Shown: piece after piece, positions 44,990-54,159 of the stretch | How the letters are laid out: each line of letters begins with the position of its first letter | Position numbering within the stretch: the first letter of the stretch is position 1 | Assembly (NCBI GenBank): GCA_963744255.1 | Contig: CAVUSZ010000024.1 | Location: 84,064-148,063, forward strand | DNA from: DATEDA01 sp963744255 | GTDB lineage: Bacteria; Pseudomonadota; Gammaproteobacteria; Burkholderiales; SG8-39 | Direction: 5' to 3' | DNA length: 64,000 nt | Translations under genes and position numbers: made by a program | The notes under the pieces: generated by a model | Seen by the model: the letters and a program-made list of their open reading frames with translations, nothing else | Databases searched by the model: none | Told to the model about the DNA's origin: nothing

Positions 44990-46160
44990 CCAGCGGCGGC
45001 GACAGCCAGCGCTGCGCGCGCGCCCGTCCGATCGAGCGCACCCGTCCGGCGGCCTCCAGCTCGACGAGCGCGCGCTGGACCGTGCGCTGGCTGGCCCCGA
45101 GGGCCAGCGCGAGGGCCGAGGTGGACCAGGCCGCGCCGTCGGCGAGCAGCGCAAGCAGCGACGCCTGATCGCCATCGATCGGCGGCACCAGGACGACGAC
45201 GGCGCGCTCGCCCCGCGGCGTGAGCACAAAGCCGCGCGCGCTGGCGTCGATGCGCGCCAGCGGCGCGGCGAGCGCGCGCAAACGGCCGATCTCGACGCGC
45301 AGGCGCGCCCGGTGCGACTCGTTGGGGCGGCGGGCGCCGAACGCGCGCGCGATCAGAGCGTGCCGATCGACGTTGCCGGGCCACGCCTCGGCGAGCGCGC
45401 GCGCCAACGCGAACAGCACCGGTCGGCGCGCCAGCGGCCGCCAGGTGGCGCCGGCGCGCAGGCCGCGACGGCAGGCGTCGATCACCAGCGCGCCCGAGGC
45501 GAGGAGCGCTTCGACCTCGTCGAGGCGCAGCGGCTGCTCGTGGCCGGCGTGGACGCGCCGCGCGGCGGGACGCTCGAGCGCGGCGCGCGCCTCGGCCACC
45601 TCGGCGAGGAGCGCGGGCACGCGCGCGCGTTCGGCCGCCGCGTGGGCGCGGGCGAGCGCCGCCTGCGCCGGTGCTGTGCGCAGCGAGCGCAGCGCCACCT
45701 CGGCCCCGGCCAGCTCGGCCACCGCCGCGAGCGACGGCGGCAGGCCGCTCGCGTCGAGCCGGGCCAGGGCGGATGCGGCCTCGTCGAGGCGGCCGAGCAG
45801 GAGCAGCCGACGCACCGCGATCAGACGTGCTTGCAGCGCGTTGGCGCGGTCGGCGCGCGCCTCGAGCGTGGCCGACGCGGCTGCCAGCGTGCGCGGCGAG
45901 CCGCGGAGGTCGCGCATGGCGAGGGCCACCTCGGCCTCGGCGACGACACAGCGGGCGCGCGCCAGCTCCTCGTGGGCGCCGAAGCCGCGGGCGGCGCGCC
46001 GGAGGAGTTCGCGGGCGCGCGGGTGCTCGCCGAGCTGGGCCATGGCGATGCCGCGCAGGGCGAGCGCCGGCGGGTCGTCGCGCAGGCCGACGCGCTTGAG
46101 GGCGCCGAGCGCGTCGCCGACGACGAGGGCGCGCGCGGCGGCGGCGATCAGGGAGTCCAT
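44940..46160 (-). CDS. TPR-like / helix-turn-helix regulator
   Basis: 406 residues, very Ala/Arg-rich. The N-terminal ~230 residues look like helical TPR-type repeats (ALRGIAMAQLGEHPRARELL and others). A middle segment (HRARLRVEIGRLRALAAPL) resembles a winged-helix, and ASLLALLADGAAWSTSALAL with GASQRTVQRALVELEAAGRV is a C-terminal helix-turn-helix, ending GFTTILLLPAALPHG. Presumably a cytoplasmic regulator of the DUF899/SRPBCC/propeller cassette, which originally followed it. Confidence 0.7.
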   Translation of the reverse strand: MDSLIAAAARALVVGDALGALKRVGLRDDPPALALRGIAMAQLGEHPRARELLRRAARGFGAHEELARARCVVAEAEVALAMRDLRGSPRTLAAASATLEARADRANALQARLIAVRRLLLLGRLDEAASALARLDASGLPPSLAAVAELAGAEVALRSLRTAPAQAALARAHAAAERARVPALLAEVAEARAALERPAARRVHAGHEQPLRLDEVEALLASGALVIDACRRGLRAGATWRPLARRPVLFALARALAEAWPGNVDRHALIARAFGARRPNESHRARLRVEIGRLRALAAPLARIDASARGFVLTPRGERAVVVLVPPIDGDQASLLALLADGAAWSTSALALALGASQRTVQRALVELEAAGRVRSIGRARAQRWLSPPLAGFTTILLLPAALPHG

Positions 46161-46201
46161 CGCGACAGGCTACTGCGCCGCGGCTGGCCGAGCTGCTGGC
46201 G

Positions 46202-46500
46202 CGCCGTAAACCTACGATCTCCTTCGTGAACTCGATGTCCGACTTGTTTCACGAGACGGTATCGTTCAGCTCCATCGAGCGGGTGTTCGACGTAATCAAG
46301 CAGGCGCACCACCATACGTTTTAAATTCTGATCAAGCGTGCGGAACGAATGGCCGCCTTCTGCCGCGGGCGCACCGCGCCCCCGAACCCCTGGCTCGGAG
46401 TCTCGTCGAGAACCGAAAGTACGGTCTTCCTCGGATCGACGTGCTGCGCGGGATCGACGCAACGATTCGATTCCTCTCGGTCGCCCCTTTCGACTCTAGC
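46202..46500 (+). pseudogene. DUF5131 (phage Gp37/Gp68-like) remnant
   Basis: RRKPTISFVNSMSDLFHETV and FSSIERVFDVIKQAHHHTF, an in-frame TAA, then ILIKRAERMAAFC and NPWLGVS, and after a one-base shift ENRKYGLPRIDVLRGIDATI and RFLSVAPF. This order matches the DUF5131 core (FVNSMSDLFH, VLTKRxER, WLGVSVEN, RIxxLR). Both ends are missing. The family is frequent in phages and integrative elements, so this marks an old element. Confidence 0.65.
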
Positions 46501-47071
46501 GGCTGCGTCCGGTCGATTGCTTTGAAAGCGGCCAATCGGTCACGATCTCGTCCAAGTCGCTGTAGGCACCCGCGAATGACCGTTCTCACTGAATTCCGAG
46601 TTTCGCGACGAGTGCAGCGAAGGGTCGGTTTACAAGGTGAACCGGTCAGTCGGCCAGGAAATCGGCACGGTCAGCCTTGGGTCGCGTTGAGGAGTTCGGC
46701 CTGGCGAATGACAGCAGTTGCCTAAGGCGGCCGGTGAGAGTTTCTGGGGCCGGGGGGCCGGTTTACCCTGAAACTTGACGCTCGCCAGTCGTCGAGCAGG
46801 CGGCAGCCACCTGCCCTCAACGTTGACCGCCCAACGGCTGCATTCGAAGCCAGCGAACTGTCACTGTCGACCCGTTCCTGCCGGTCAGGCTGCCTAGAAA
46901 CCGACGCTCGCTGGGGTCGGCCAACAGCGGCGGTCCGCTCGAGTCGGAAGCGGTCGTTCGACGGCGGTGTCTGTGCCGAGCGCATGATCTCAAGGGTGAC
47001 GGATTAGCGCCGAAACGGCCTGAGCCCGACGAAGCCTGGGGGGCGTCTTTCGGATCACCTGCCACGCCGCT
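46501..47071. other. Gene-free spacer with decayed repeats
   Basis: No supported gene. Segments such as GACCCGTTCCTGCCGGTCAG (about 46870) and GGAAGCGGTCGTTCGACGGC (about 46945) belong to a loose repeat family also seen near 52.3, 57.9 and 59.7 kb. Confidence 0.45.
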
Positions 47072-47989
47072 CTATCGGCCGGCTAGATCGGAACTCTCTC
47101 GCTCGATCATCTCCACGAGCGCGGCTGCAGCGCTGGACAACTCGGCGCGGCGCCGCATCGCAAGCAGCAAGCGACGCTTCACTTCGAGCCCCTGCAGCGC
47201 GACGACCCGCAGGCCGAGCGCCCGCGCGTAGAGAGTGGCCGCCGCCTGCGGAAGGATCGCCAAGCCGAGGCTCCAGGCGACCATGCGGCACATCGAGTCG
47301 AAGCTGCGAACCTGCACGCGGACTCGAGGCGTGCGGCCAATCGTCTCCGCGGCAGCGATCACCTGCCTTGTGAGAGACGCGCTTCGCGGCAGCGTGACGA
47401 GGTCATGGTCCAGTGCGCGCTCGACCGCCACGTGGTCCTGTACAGCGAGTTCATGGCCCTCCGGCACAAGCAGCACGAGGTCGTCGACATGGCAAGCGAA
47501 GGTTTCCAGCCCTTCGCAGGCCACGTTATCGCCGATCACTGCCAACTCGGCGATACCCTTCTGCACGGCGCGCACCGAGTCTTCGCTGAGCGCGTCCTCG
47601 AGGTCGATCTTCACGTCCGGGTGCTGCCTCGCATAGTTGGCTAGCACGCGCGGAAGAAATCCGCCGAGCGCCGACGGGTTCGCCCACAGCCGCAGATGGC
47701 CCGTGGCACCGGTACGGAAATCGTCGACGGCGAGCGCGAGTTGCTCGAGTCGCGCGATCACCTCGATCGCATGGCGGTGCAACGCTTCGCCACTGGGCGT
47801 CGCGACCACGCCCCGTTGCCCGCGCTGCAACAGGGTCACGCCGCAGTGTTCCTCCAGATCGGCAATCCGCTTGCTTGCCGCGGCAAGCGAGATGCCGAAG
47901 CGGTTAGCTCCGGCGGTCAGGCTGCCCGCGTCGACTACGGCGACGAAGAGGCGCAGCGAGACCAGGTCGAAGCGGTTCAGATTGATCAC
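47072..47989 (-). CDS. LysR-family regulator of the malonate locus
   Basis: 305 residues. N-terminal helix-turn-helix: LRLFVAVVDAGSLTAGANRF, AAASKRIADLEEHCGVTLLQ. The effector domain has LRLWANPSALGGFLPRVLAN and GLAILPQAAATLYA. Divergent from the malonyl-CoA decarboxylase gene with an ~90-base spacer, so by position it should control malonate genes in response to malonate or malonyl-CoA; this is inference. Confidence 0.85.
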   Translation of the reverse strand: MINLNRFDLVSLRLFVAVVDAGSLTAGANRFGISLAAASKRIADLEEHCGVTLLQRGQRGVVATPSGEALHRHAIEVIARLEQLALAVDDFRTGATGHLRLWANPSALGGFLPRVLANYARQHPDVKIDLEDALSEDSVRAVQKGIAELAVIGDNVACEGLETFACHVDDLVLLVPEGHELAVQDHVAVERALDHDLVTLPRSASLTRQVIAAAETIGRTPRVRVQVRSFDSMCRMVAWSLGLAILPQAAATLYARALGLRVVALQGLEVKRRLLLAMRRRAELSSAAAALVEMIERESSDLAGR

Positions 47990-48078
47990 GGCACAGAACC
48001 CTCCTCAACGGTTGCTGAAGGCGGCCTCAATCGAATGTGAATTGCGCTTGGCGACAGTATCGCCCAGCATTTCCGCCC

Positions 48079-49434
48079 ATGTCGACCATCATCAATCGGG
48101 AAACACCAAGCGCTCCCGCGGGAGGACGAAGAATACTCGAGCGCCTGCGCGAAGCAGGCATGCAGACCCGCGGCGAGGCATCGCTCGCCGCGCTCGCACG
48201 GTCTTGCCGCACGCTCATGAGCGAGCGCGGTGAAGCCAACAGCGTGAAGTTCGCGCAGGCTGCGGTGTCGCACTATCGCCAGCTGACCAAGGAGGGCCGC
48301 GCCGCCTTCTTCGACGTGCTGGCGGAACAGTTCGCGCCGGATCCCGCCGGCGTCCTCTTCGCTGCGCAGCGCTATGCCGAGACGCGCTCACCCGATTCGC
48401 TCGTCGATCTGATGCGCGCGGCCGAACCGCCCCGGCAGGAGCTGCTCCGCAGGCTGAACCGCGCCGCCGACGGCACCTCGACCCTGCTCGCGATCCGCCG
48501 CGAGCTCCTGCAGGAGATGAAAGCGAAGCCGCGCCTCGCCGCGGTGGAAGCGGACCTGCACCATCTGCTCTCGTCCTGGTTCAACCCCGGCTTCCTGCGG
48601 CTCGAGCGCGTCGACTGGCGCGCGCCGGCGCTCCTGCTTGAGAAGATCATCCGCTACGAGGCGGTCCACGAGATCGGGAGCTGGGCCGCACTGCGGCGCC
48701 GCCTCGAGCCCGACCGGCGCTGCTTCGCGTTCTTCCACCCGGCGCTACCCGACGACCCGTTGATCTTCGTCGAGGTCGCGCTCGTCCACCAGATGCCGGC
48801 CGCGATCGGGCCACTGCTCGACGACGAGCGCATCGATTCCGAGGCGTCCACTGCGACGTGCGCGGTGTTCTATTCGATATCCAACTGCCAGCCCGGGCTG
48901 CGCGGCGTTTCGCTGGGCAACTTCCTGATCAAGCGGGTGTGCGAAGTCCTGAAGGACGAGTTTCCGCGGCTGCGGACGTTCTGCACGCTCTCGCCGATCC
49001 CCGGTCTCGCGAAGTGGGTCCAGCGCGGCGTGCAGCTTCCACCCGAGCGGCTCGCGCAGGGTGGAGCGGCGCGGGTGGAGCAGGCACTCACGCGCGTGCG
49101 GCCGCTCATCGCCGAAGGTAGCCCAGACCTGGGCAGCGCTCTCGCGCGCGCCACGCCGGTCGAGCGTGGCGCGCTGCTGCGGCTCGGCGCCGCGTATCTC
49201 CACGGCACGCTGGAAGCCGATGCGGGAAGCGATCCGGTCGCGAAGTTCCACCTGCACAACGGCGCGCAGCTTGCGCGGCTCAACTTCCTCGCCAACCCGT
49301 CGCCACGCGGCCTGCGCGAGTCGTTCGGGCTGATGGTCAACTACCTGTACGACCTGCGCCACATCGAGCGCAACCACGAGCGCTTCGTGCACGGCCGCAT
49401 TGCCGCTGCGCGCGAGGTGACTCGATTGCTTTGA
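48079..49434 (+). CDS. matA: Malonyl-CoA decarboxylase (copy 2, malonate locus)
   Basis: 451 residues. IIRYEAVHEIGSWAALRRRL, CFAFFHPALPDDPLIFVEVA, YSISNCQPGLRGVSLGNF and FHLHNGAQLARLNF give the full set of family motifs, including the catalytic serine and histidine. Clearly diverged from copy 1 at 12194-13639. It releases CO2 from malonyl-CoA to give acetyl-CoA. With the Bug receptor and malonyl-CoA synthetase directly downstream, it forms a malonate catabolic operon. No strong ribosome site precedes ATG 48079. The symbol is given by context. Confidence 0.88.
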   Translation: MSTIINRETPSAPAGGRRILERLREAGMQTRGEASLAALARSCRTLMSERGEANSVKFAQAAVSHYRQLTKEGRAAFFDVLAEQFAPDPAGVLFAAQRYAETRSPDSLVDLMRAAEPPRQELLRRLNRAADGTSTLLAIRRELLQEMKAKPRLAAVEADLHHLLSSWFNPGFLRLERVDWRAPALLLEKIIRYEAVHEIGSWAALRRRLEPDRRCFAFFHPALPDDPLIFVEVALVHQMPAAIGPLLDDERIDSEASTATCAVFYSISNCQPGLRGVSLGNFLIKRVCEVLKDEFPRLRTFCTLSPIPGLAKWVQRGVQLPPERLAQGGAARVEQALTRVRPLIAEGSPDLGSALARATPVERGALLRLGAAYLHGTLEADAGSDPVAKFHLHNGAQLARLNFLANPSPRGLRESFGLMVNYLYDLRHIERNHERFVHGRIAAAREVTRLL

Positions 49435-49480
49435 CAGCATGGCGCCGCCAGCGGCGCTGAATCCCAAGGAGGCACAAGTC

Positions 49481-50449
49481 ATGAGAAGGTTCACTGCAGT
49501 CTTCGCCGGAATCCTAGCCCTCGCCGTGAGCGCGGTTGCAACCGCGCAGACCTGGCCGCAAAAGCCGGTCCGCCTGATCAATCCGTTCCCGCCAGGCGGC
49601 GGTACCGACACCTTCGCACGGCCGCTCGCCGCGCGGCTGTCCCGGGCGATGGGACAGCAGTTCATCGTCGAAAACCTCGGCGGCGCCGGCGGAACGCTTG
49701 GGGCTGCGCGCGCGGCGAAGGAAGCGCCCGATGGCTACACGTTTCTGATCGGCGCGGTCCATCACACGATCGCCGAGACGCTCTACACCAAGCTGCCCTA
49801 TCACCTCGAACGGGACTTCATCCCGATCACCGTCATCGCCATCGTGCCGAACGTGATCGTTGTCAACCCGAAGCGCGACTTCAAGACGCTCGCCGAGCTG
49901 ATCGCCTTTGCGAAGGCGAATCCGGGCAAGCTCAACTACGGCTCCGCGGGCAACGGCACGACCCACCATCTTGCAGGCGAGCTCTTCAAGCAGGTGACCG
50001 GCACGGAGCTGACTCACGTGCCCTACAAGGGCGCGGGGCCGCTGACCCAGGATCTCCTCGCCGGCCAGGTCGATCTCGCGTTCGACGGCCTGGGCAGCTC
50101 CGCCTCCCACATCAAGGGCGGGCGACTTCGCCCGCTCGCCGTCACGACGTCCACCCGTTCTGCGCTGCTGCCCAACGTACCGACCGCCGAGGAAGCGGGG
50201 GTCAAGGGCTACGAGCTCACCACCTGGTACGCGCTGTGGGCGGTCAAGGGAACGCCGCAGTCGATCGTCGACCGGATGTACCAGGAGATCGCGAAGGCGC
50301 TGCAGTCGCCCGAGATCAAGGTCGTCTGGGACGGACAGGGCGCCGCGCTCGGCGGCATGCCGCCGGCGGAGTTCGCCGCGCTCGTGAAGCAGGAAATCGC
50401 GCGCTGGGGCAAGGTCGTGAAGGACGCCAACATCAAGATCGATCTGTAG
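49481..50449 (+). CDS. Bug/TctC-family solute-binding protein of the malonate operon
   Basis: 322 residues. The leader ends VATAQ; the mature part starts WPQKPVRLINPFPPGGGTD and has VENLGGAGGTLGAARAAKEA, GSAGNGTTHHLAGELFKQV and THVPYKGAGPLTQDLLAGQV. AAGGAGG precedes ATG 49481. Position between the decarboxylase and the synthetase suggests malonate as ligand. No TctA/B membrane genes accompany it, and no MatC carrier is present. Confidence 0.88.
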   Translation: MRRFTAVFAGILALAVSAVATAQTWPQKPVRLINPFPPGGGTDTFARPLAARLSRAMGQQFIVENLGGAGGTLGAARAAKEAPDGYTFLIGAVHHTIAETLYTKLPYHLERDFIPITVIAIVPNVIVVNPKRDFKTLAELIAFAKANPGKLNYGSAGNGTTHHLAGELFKQVTGTELTHVPYKGAGPLTQDLLAGQVDLAFDGLGSSASHIKGGRLRPLAVTTSTRSALLPNVPTAEEAGVKGYELTTWYALWAVKGTPQSIVDRMYQEIAKALQSPEIKVVWDGQGAALGGMPPAEFAALVKQEIARWGKVVKDANIKIDL

Positions 50450-50475
50450 CCACGGCCGGACGCACGAGGCAACCC

Positions 50476-51969
50476 ATGAATGCCTACGCCTATTTCGCTC
50501 GCGCCTTCGTCGCTCATCGCGACCGCCCGTTTCTGGTGGCGGACATCGGCGAGCGATATACGTATGCGGATCTCGATCACGAGACGGCACGCGTCGCGGC
50601 GTTCCTCACCGGGCTCGGACTCCGCAAGGGCGACCGCGTCGCCGCACAGATCGACAAGAGCCCGCAGGGCCTGTTCCTGTATCTCGGCGCGCTCCGCGCG
50701 GGGCTGTGTTACTTGCCGCTGAATACGGCGTATCAGCGCGGCGAGCTCGCTTACTTTCTCGGCGATGCCGAGCCGCGAGTGGTTGTATGCCGGCCGCAGG
50801 CGCACCATACCTTTGGCGACTTGCTGAAGGAGCGTGCGGGGACGAGGCTCTATACGCTGGACGAGTCGCGCGGCGGTTCGTTCGTCGCTGCTTTGGCCGG
50901 CGCCCCGACGCGCTTCGACCCGGTACCGTGCGCAGAAAACGATCTCGCCGTGATCATCTACACGTCCGGCACGACGGGACGCTCCAAAGGCGCGATGATG
51001 ACGCACGGCGGCCTGACCTCCAATGGCCAGGTGCTGAAGGAGTACTGGCGCTTCACCGAGCGCGATGTGTTGCTGCACGCACTACCGCTGTTCCACATCC
51101 ACGGCCTGTTTGTCGCGATCAGCCCGATCCTCATTGCCGGCGCGCAGATCGCGTTTCAACGCAAGTTAGAAGCGAAAGCCGTGCTCGCGGCGCTGCCGCG
51201 CGTGACGACGATGATGGGTGTGCCGACCTTCTATACGCGTCTCCTCGAGGATCCTGGTTTGACGCGTGAGAGCGTGAAGCACATGCGACTCTTTGTCGCC
51301 GGCTCCGCCCCGCTTCTCGCCGACACGTTCAATGCGTGGCGCGAGCGCACCGGCCAGGCGATCCTGGAACGCTACGGGATGTCCGAAGCCGGCATGATCG
51401 CTTCCAATCCCTACGAGGGCGAACGACGCGCAGGTACGGTGGGTTTTCCCTTGCCGGGCATCAGCGTGCGCGTCGTCGACGGGGAAAGAGTTTGCGGGCC
51501 GAACGAACCGGGTGAGGTGCAGATTCGCGGGCCGAACGTCTTCGCCGGTTATTGGCGCATGCCGGAGAAGACCGCGGAGGAGTTTACTGCCGATGGCTGG
51601 TTCAAGACGGGCGACATCGGTCAGTGGAGCGCGGACGGCTATCTATCGATCGTGGGCCGGGCGAAAGATCTCATCATTTCTGGCGGCTACAACGTGTATC
51701 CCAAGGAGGTCGAGCTAGTGATCGACGCGCTACCGGGCGTCGTTGAATCGGCGGTCGTCGGTGTACCGCATCCGGACTTCGGCGAAGCAGTGACCGCGGT
51801 TGTTGTGCGCGATATCGGCGCGGCGATCGAAGAAGAAGCCGTTATCGCGCACGTCAAAGCACAGATCGCGAACTATAAGGTGCCCAAACGTGTCCACTTC
51901 GTCGATCACTTGCCGCGCAATGCAATGGGTAAGGTCCAGAAGAGTACTCTGCGCGAGAAGCTCAAATAA
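50476..51969 (+). CDS. matB: Malonyl-CoA synthetase
   Basis: 497 residues, AMP-forming. YTSGTTGRSKGAMMTHGG (phosphate loop), LPLFHIHGLF, the MatB-typical ERYGMSEAGMIASNPYEGER with RAGTVGFPLPG, GWFKTGDIG, KDLIISGGYNVYPKEVE and the catalytic lysine in PRNAMGKVQK. It joins malonate, CoA and ATP to malonyl-CoA, which the decarboxylase two genes upstream converts to acetyl-CoA. Intact, unlike the frameshifted synthetase at 7051-8554. Confidence 0.9.
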   Translation: MNAYAYFARAFVAHRDRPFLVADIGERYTYADLDHETARVAAFLTGLGLRKGDRVAAQIDKSPQGLFLYLGALRAGLCYLPLNTAYQRGELAYFLGDAEPRVVVCRPQAHHTFGDLLKERAGTRLYTLDESRGGSFVAALAGAPTRFDPVPCAENDLAVIIYTSGTTGRSKGAMMTHGGLTSNGQVLKEYWRFTERDVLLHALPLFHIHGLFVAISPILIAGAQIAFQRKLEAKAVLAALPRVTTMMGVPTFYTRLLEDPGLTRESVKHMRLFVAGSAPLLADTFNAWRERTGQAILERYGMSEAGMIASNPYEGERRAGTVGFPLPGISVRVVDGERVCGPNEPGEVQIRGPNVFAGYWRMPEKTAEEFTADGWFKTGDIGQWSADGYLSIVGRAKDLIISGGYNVYPKEVELVIDALPGVVESAVVGVPHPDFGEAVTAVVVRDIGAAIEEEAVIAHVKAQIANYKVPKRVHFVDHLPRNAMGKVQKSTLREKLK

Positions 51970-52811
51970 GAGCGCGGGCAGCGTCGATCTTGCTGAACTC
52001 GCCGCATCGCTCCTCGCGGAGCGTAACTCCGCCTAAGCTTATGAATAATGCGGCGCCCTCGTAAGTGGCCCCCTGTAGCTCGCGGCGTATTGAGCATATA
52101 TCGACGATGTCCACGAGGTGACGTTTTCGGTCAGTACCACCCTCAACAGACCGAGCCTGCCTCACTCCCAAGACGCGGATCTGAACTGAGCCAACGGAGT
52201 TCGCAATGTTGCTTCAGGCCTTTACCCTGGACAGAGCCGTGGCTGGGGGGCGAGACCTGCGAACGTCCGCTTGTCGACCGACCCGTATGAGTCGATCGCC
52301 GCCAAGCGGCAGCTTTCAGCGACGAGGCTGTACGGCCGCTCCTGGCCGGTTGCGTGAGTTCGCAACTAAGCCCGTGAGCTGCCCTTCGCGGCAAGAGCCT
52401 GATTCTTCCAAAACCCGCTTTCGGCGAACATAGGGAACCGCGGCTGTCGGCCATGACCAGCCGCATGACCCGGTCTCTCAATTTGCTCCGAAGCGGACGT
52501 TCATTGCAGGCACCGTTACCGGGGTCGACGTGTGTAGATCATCGTCGTGTCGGCTGTGACCCAGCAGCCCCTGAATCGTGCGGATGTCTTGACCGCGCTC
52601 GAGCCGGGCGCCTCAACCTCCGGGGGTGGCGTAGATTGTGGAAGCGCGCGAACGAGCGCGCCCTGTAGACATAGGACCGCTCCGTGCTCAGACTGTAGTG
52701 ACTGTGGCGCAGGCGCGCACCTGGTCGAGCAGGCGCCCGGCGCGGAGTTTAGCGGCGTGTTGTTCGGGCACGGAATGCGGCATGGGCTACAGCGGCTAGC
52801 GGAGGTGCACG
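51970..52811. other. Long gene-free spacer with decayed repeats
   Basis: About 840 bases without a supported gene. Repeat-like pieces include GCGAACGTCCGCTTGTCGAC (about 52257), CGGCCGCTCCTGGCCGGTTG (about 52333) and CGAAGCGGACGTTCATTGC (about 52490), the last nearly the inverse of the first. Confidence 0.5.
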
Positions 52812-53459
52812 GTGAGACTTTGGAAGTTCATGTATATCGCCGTGGTCGGGGTGATCGCAGCCGCGGGAGCGGGCCGGTCTGGGGCCGCCGATCTGGCCCT
52901 GGATGTCGCCGGAGTGTTCGGCCCGACGACCACATTGGGTGGGACCGCTTTCGGCGCGGATACGTCGTTCGCGCTCCGCGCCTTGTTCGACTCGACGCAC
53001 GAACTCTTCCACACGCCGGGCGCCGGGATCTTCGCCATCACGGGGTTCACGGTCACGATCGCAGGGCATGGCACGTTCACCGGCGTCCCGAACATAGACC
53101 TGAATGCTGTGATCGTCGACCCGACCTACCCACCTATACGTAACTACGCCGCGGGGCTGGTCGATCACACGGCCTCGTCCTTCTTCCTCCATAAGTATTC
53201 CGATGTCGCCCCTCCGTTTAACCCACAGGACCCAACACCGACGATCTTTGTGGACTATCTTGGGACGGTGGGCGAGTTTCCCTACGTCATCCCGCTCGCG
53301 GGCGGCGCGGGGGGCGTGGCGATCCACGACTTCGGCGGCGCCGTGCCCAGAGTGTCCATCGTTGCCGTGCCGGAGCCCTCGTCGCTTCTGCTAGTGCTGG
53401 CGGGACTGTGTGGGTTGATCCTCTCGCAGTCTGCAGCTCTGCGGCGATATCTACGCTGA
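52812..53459 (+). CDS. PEP-CTERM exported protein
   Basis: 215 residues. GGAGGTGCACG precedes GTG 52812, which decides the start. A leader (FMYIAVVGVIAAAGAG) is followed by a beta-rich body (FAITGFTVTIAGHGTF) and the C-terminal sorting signal VPEPSSLLLVLAGLCG plus a basic end (LRRYLR). PEP-CTERM proteins are cut by exosortase and released with exopolysaccharide. No exosortase gene is in the window. The body has no recognised domain. Confidence 0.8.
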   Translation: MRLWKFMYIAVVGVIAAAGAGRSGAADLALDVAGVFGPTTTLGGTAFGADTSFALRALFDSTHELFHTPGAGIFAITGFTVTIAGHGTFTGVPNIDLNAVIVDPTYPPIRNYAAGLVDHTASSFFLHKYSDVAPPFNPQDPTPTIFVDYLGTVGEFPYVIPLAGGAGGVAIHDFGGAVPRVSIVAVPEPSSLLLVLAGLCGLILSQSAALRRYLR

Positions 53460-53505
53460 TAGCGAGTTGTGGGGACTATTGGCATTGATCACGCGCGCTT
53501 TGGCA

Positions 53506-54147
53506 TCACTTCCCGCAGCGACCAAACTGTCCGCATAGCGCCCTGTTGAGGGCGGGCAGCTGAGGTTGGTCGTCGAGCGTCTCGGTGGAATTCGCGATTC
53601 CGCAGTCGATCGGCAGATCAGGTGATACGGTGAGTGGCTGCTTCACGCCCTGAGGTACTCCGTCAAGCGTTTTTTGCGTCCTCGCCCCGATCGCTTTGAG
53701 CAGGGGTGATCCGCGGCGCTTCAACGCGTTGAGGTAGGTCGACTCGTCGTAAGGGGTGCGAGTCTGCCAACAGCGATAGAGTTCGTGCGCGCCGGCGAAG
53801 CGCTCGCGCTGCTCGCCGAAGGCGGCGAGCCGCCGTGGGGCCAGTGAGGGGCCAGCGCCCGGTAGCGCCCTGAACAGTGCGTAGTCAGGCAGTGTGAGGG
53901 CGATGGTGGCAATCTGCGCGTCAAAGCGCTCGATGGCTTGCAGCGTGACACGCAGTTGATCCACCAGGACCAGTGCCTGCAATTGGTGAGCCGTGATTAC
54001 GGCCACATCTTCAGTGAGCGGTGTGGCGGTCTTGATGGCGCCTATCACGAGTGCTTCGTCAACGAGATCCGGGAGCAGCGGGTGCTGTGGCCGGGATCGG
54101 CGCTGCCGGCACCGCTCTAACCGGCTGGCAAGGTCTTTCAAGCGCAA
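53506..54147 (-). pseudogene. IS110-family transposase, internally deleted and 5' truncated
   Basis: LPDYALFRALPGAGPSLAPR and AAFGEQRERFAGAHEL are the start of the IS110 C-terminal domain. This joins in frame to YRCWQTRTPYDESTYLNALK, which in intact members comes some 70-80 residues later, so the segment with the catalytic serine has been removed precisely. The N-terminal RuvC-like catalytic part is also mostly missing. No element ends were found. Immobile relic. Confidence 0.72.
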
Positions 54148-54159
54148 GACCTGGCAGTA

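Noticed and set aside
49514..50590. Minus-strand frame opposite the malonate Bug receptor
   Set aside because: No homology visible; receptor frame has leader, ribosome site and family motifs.
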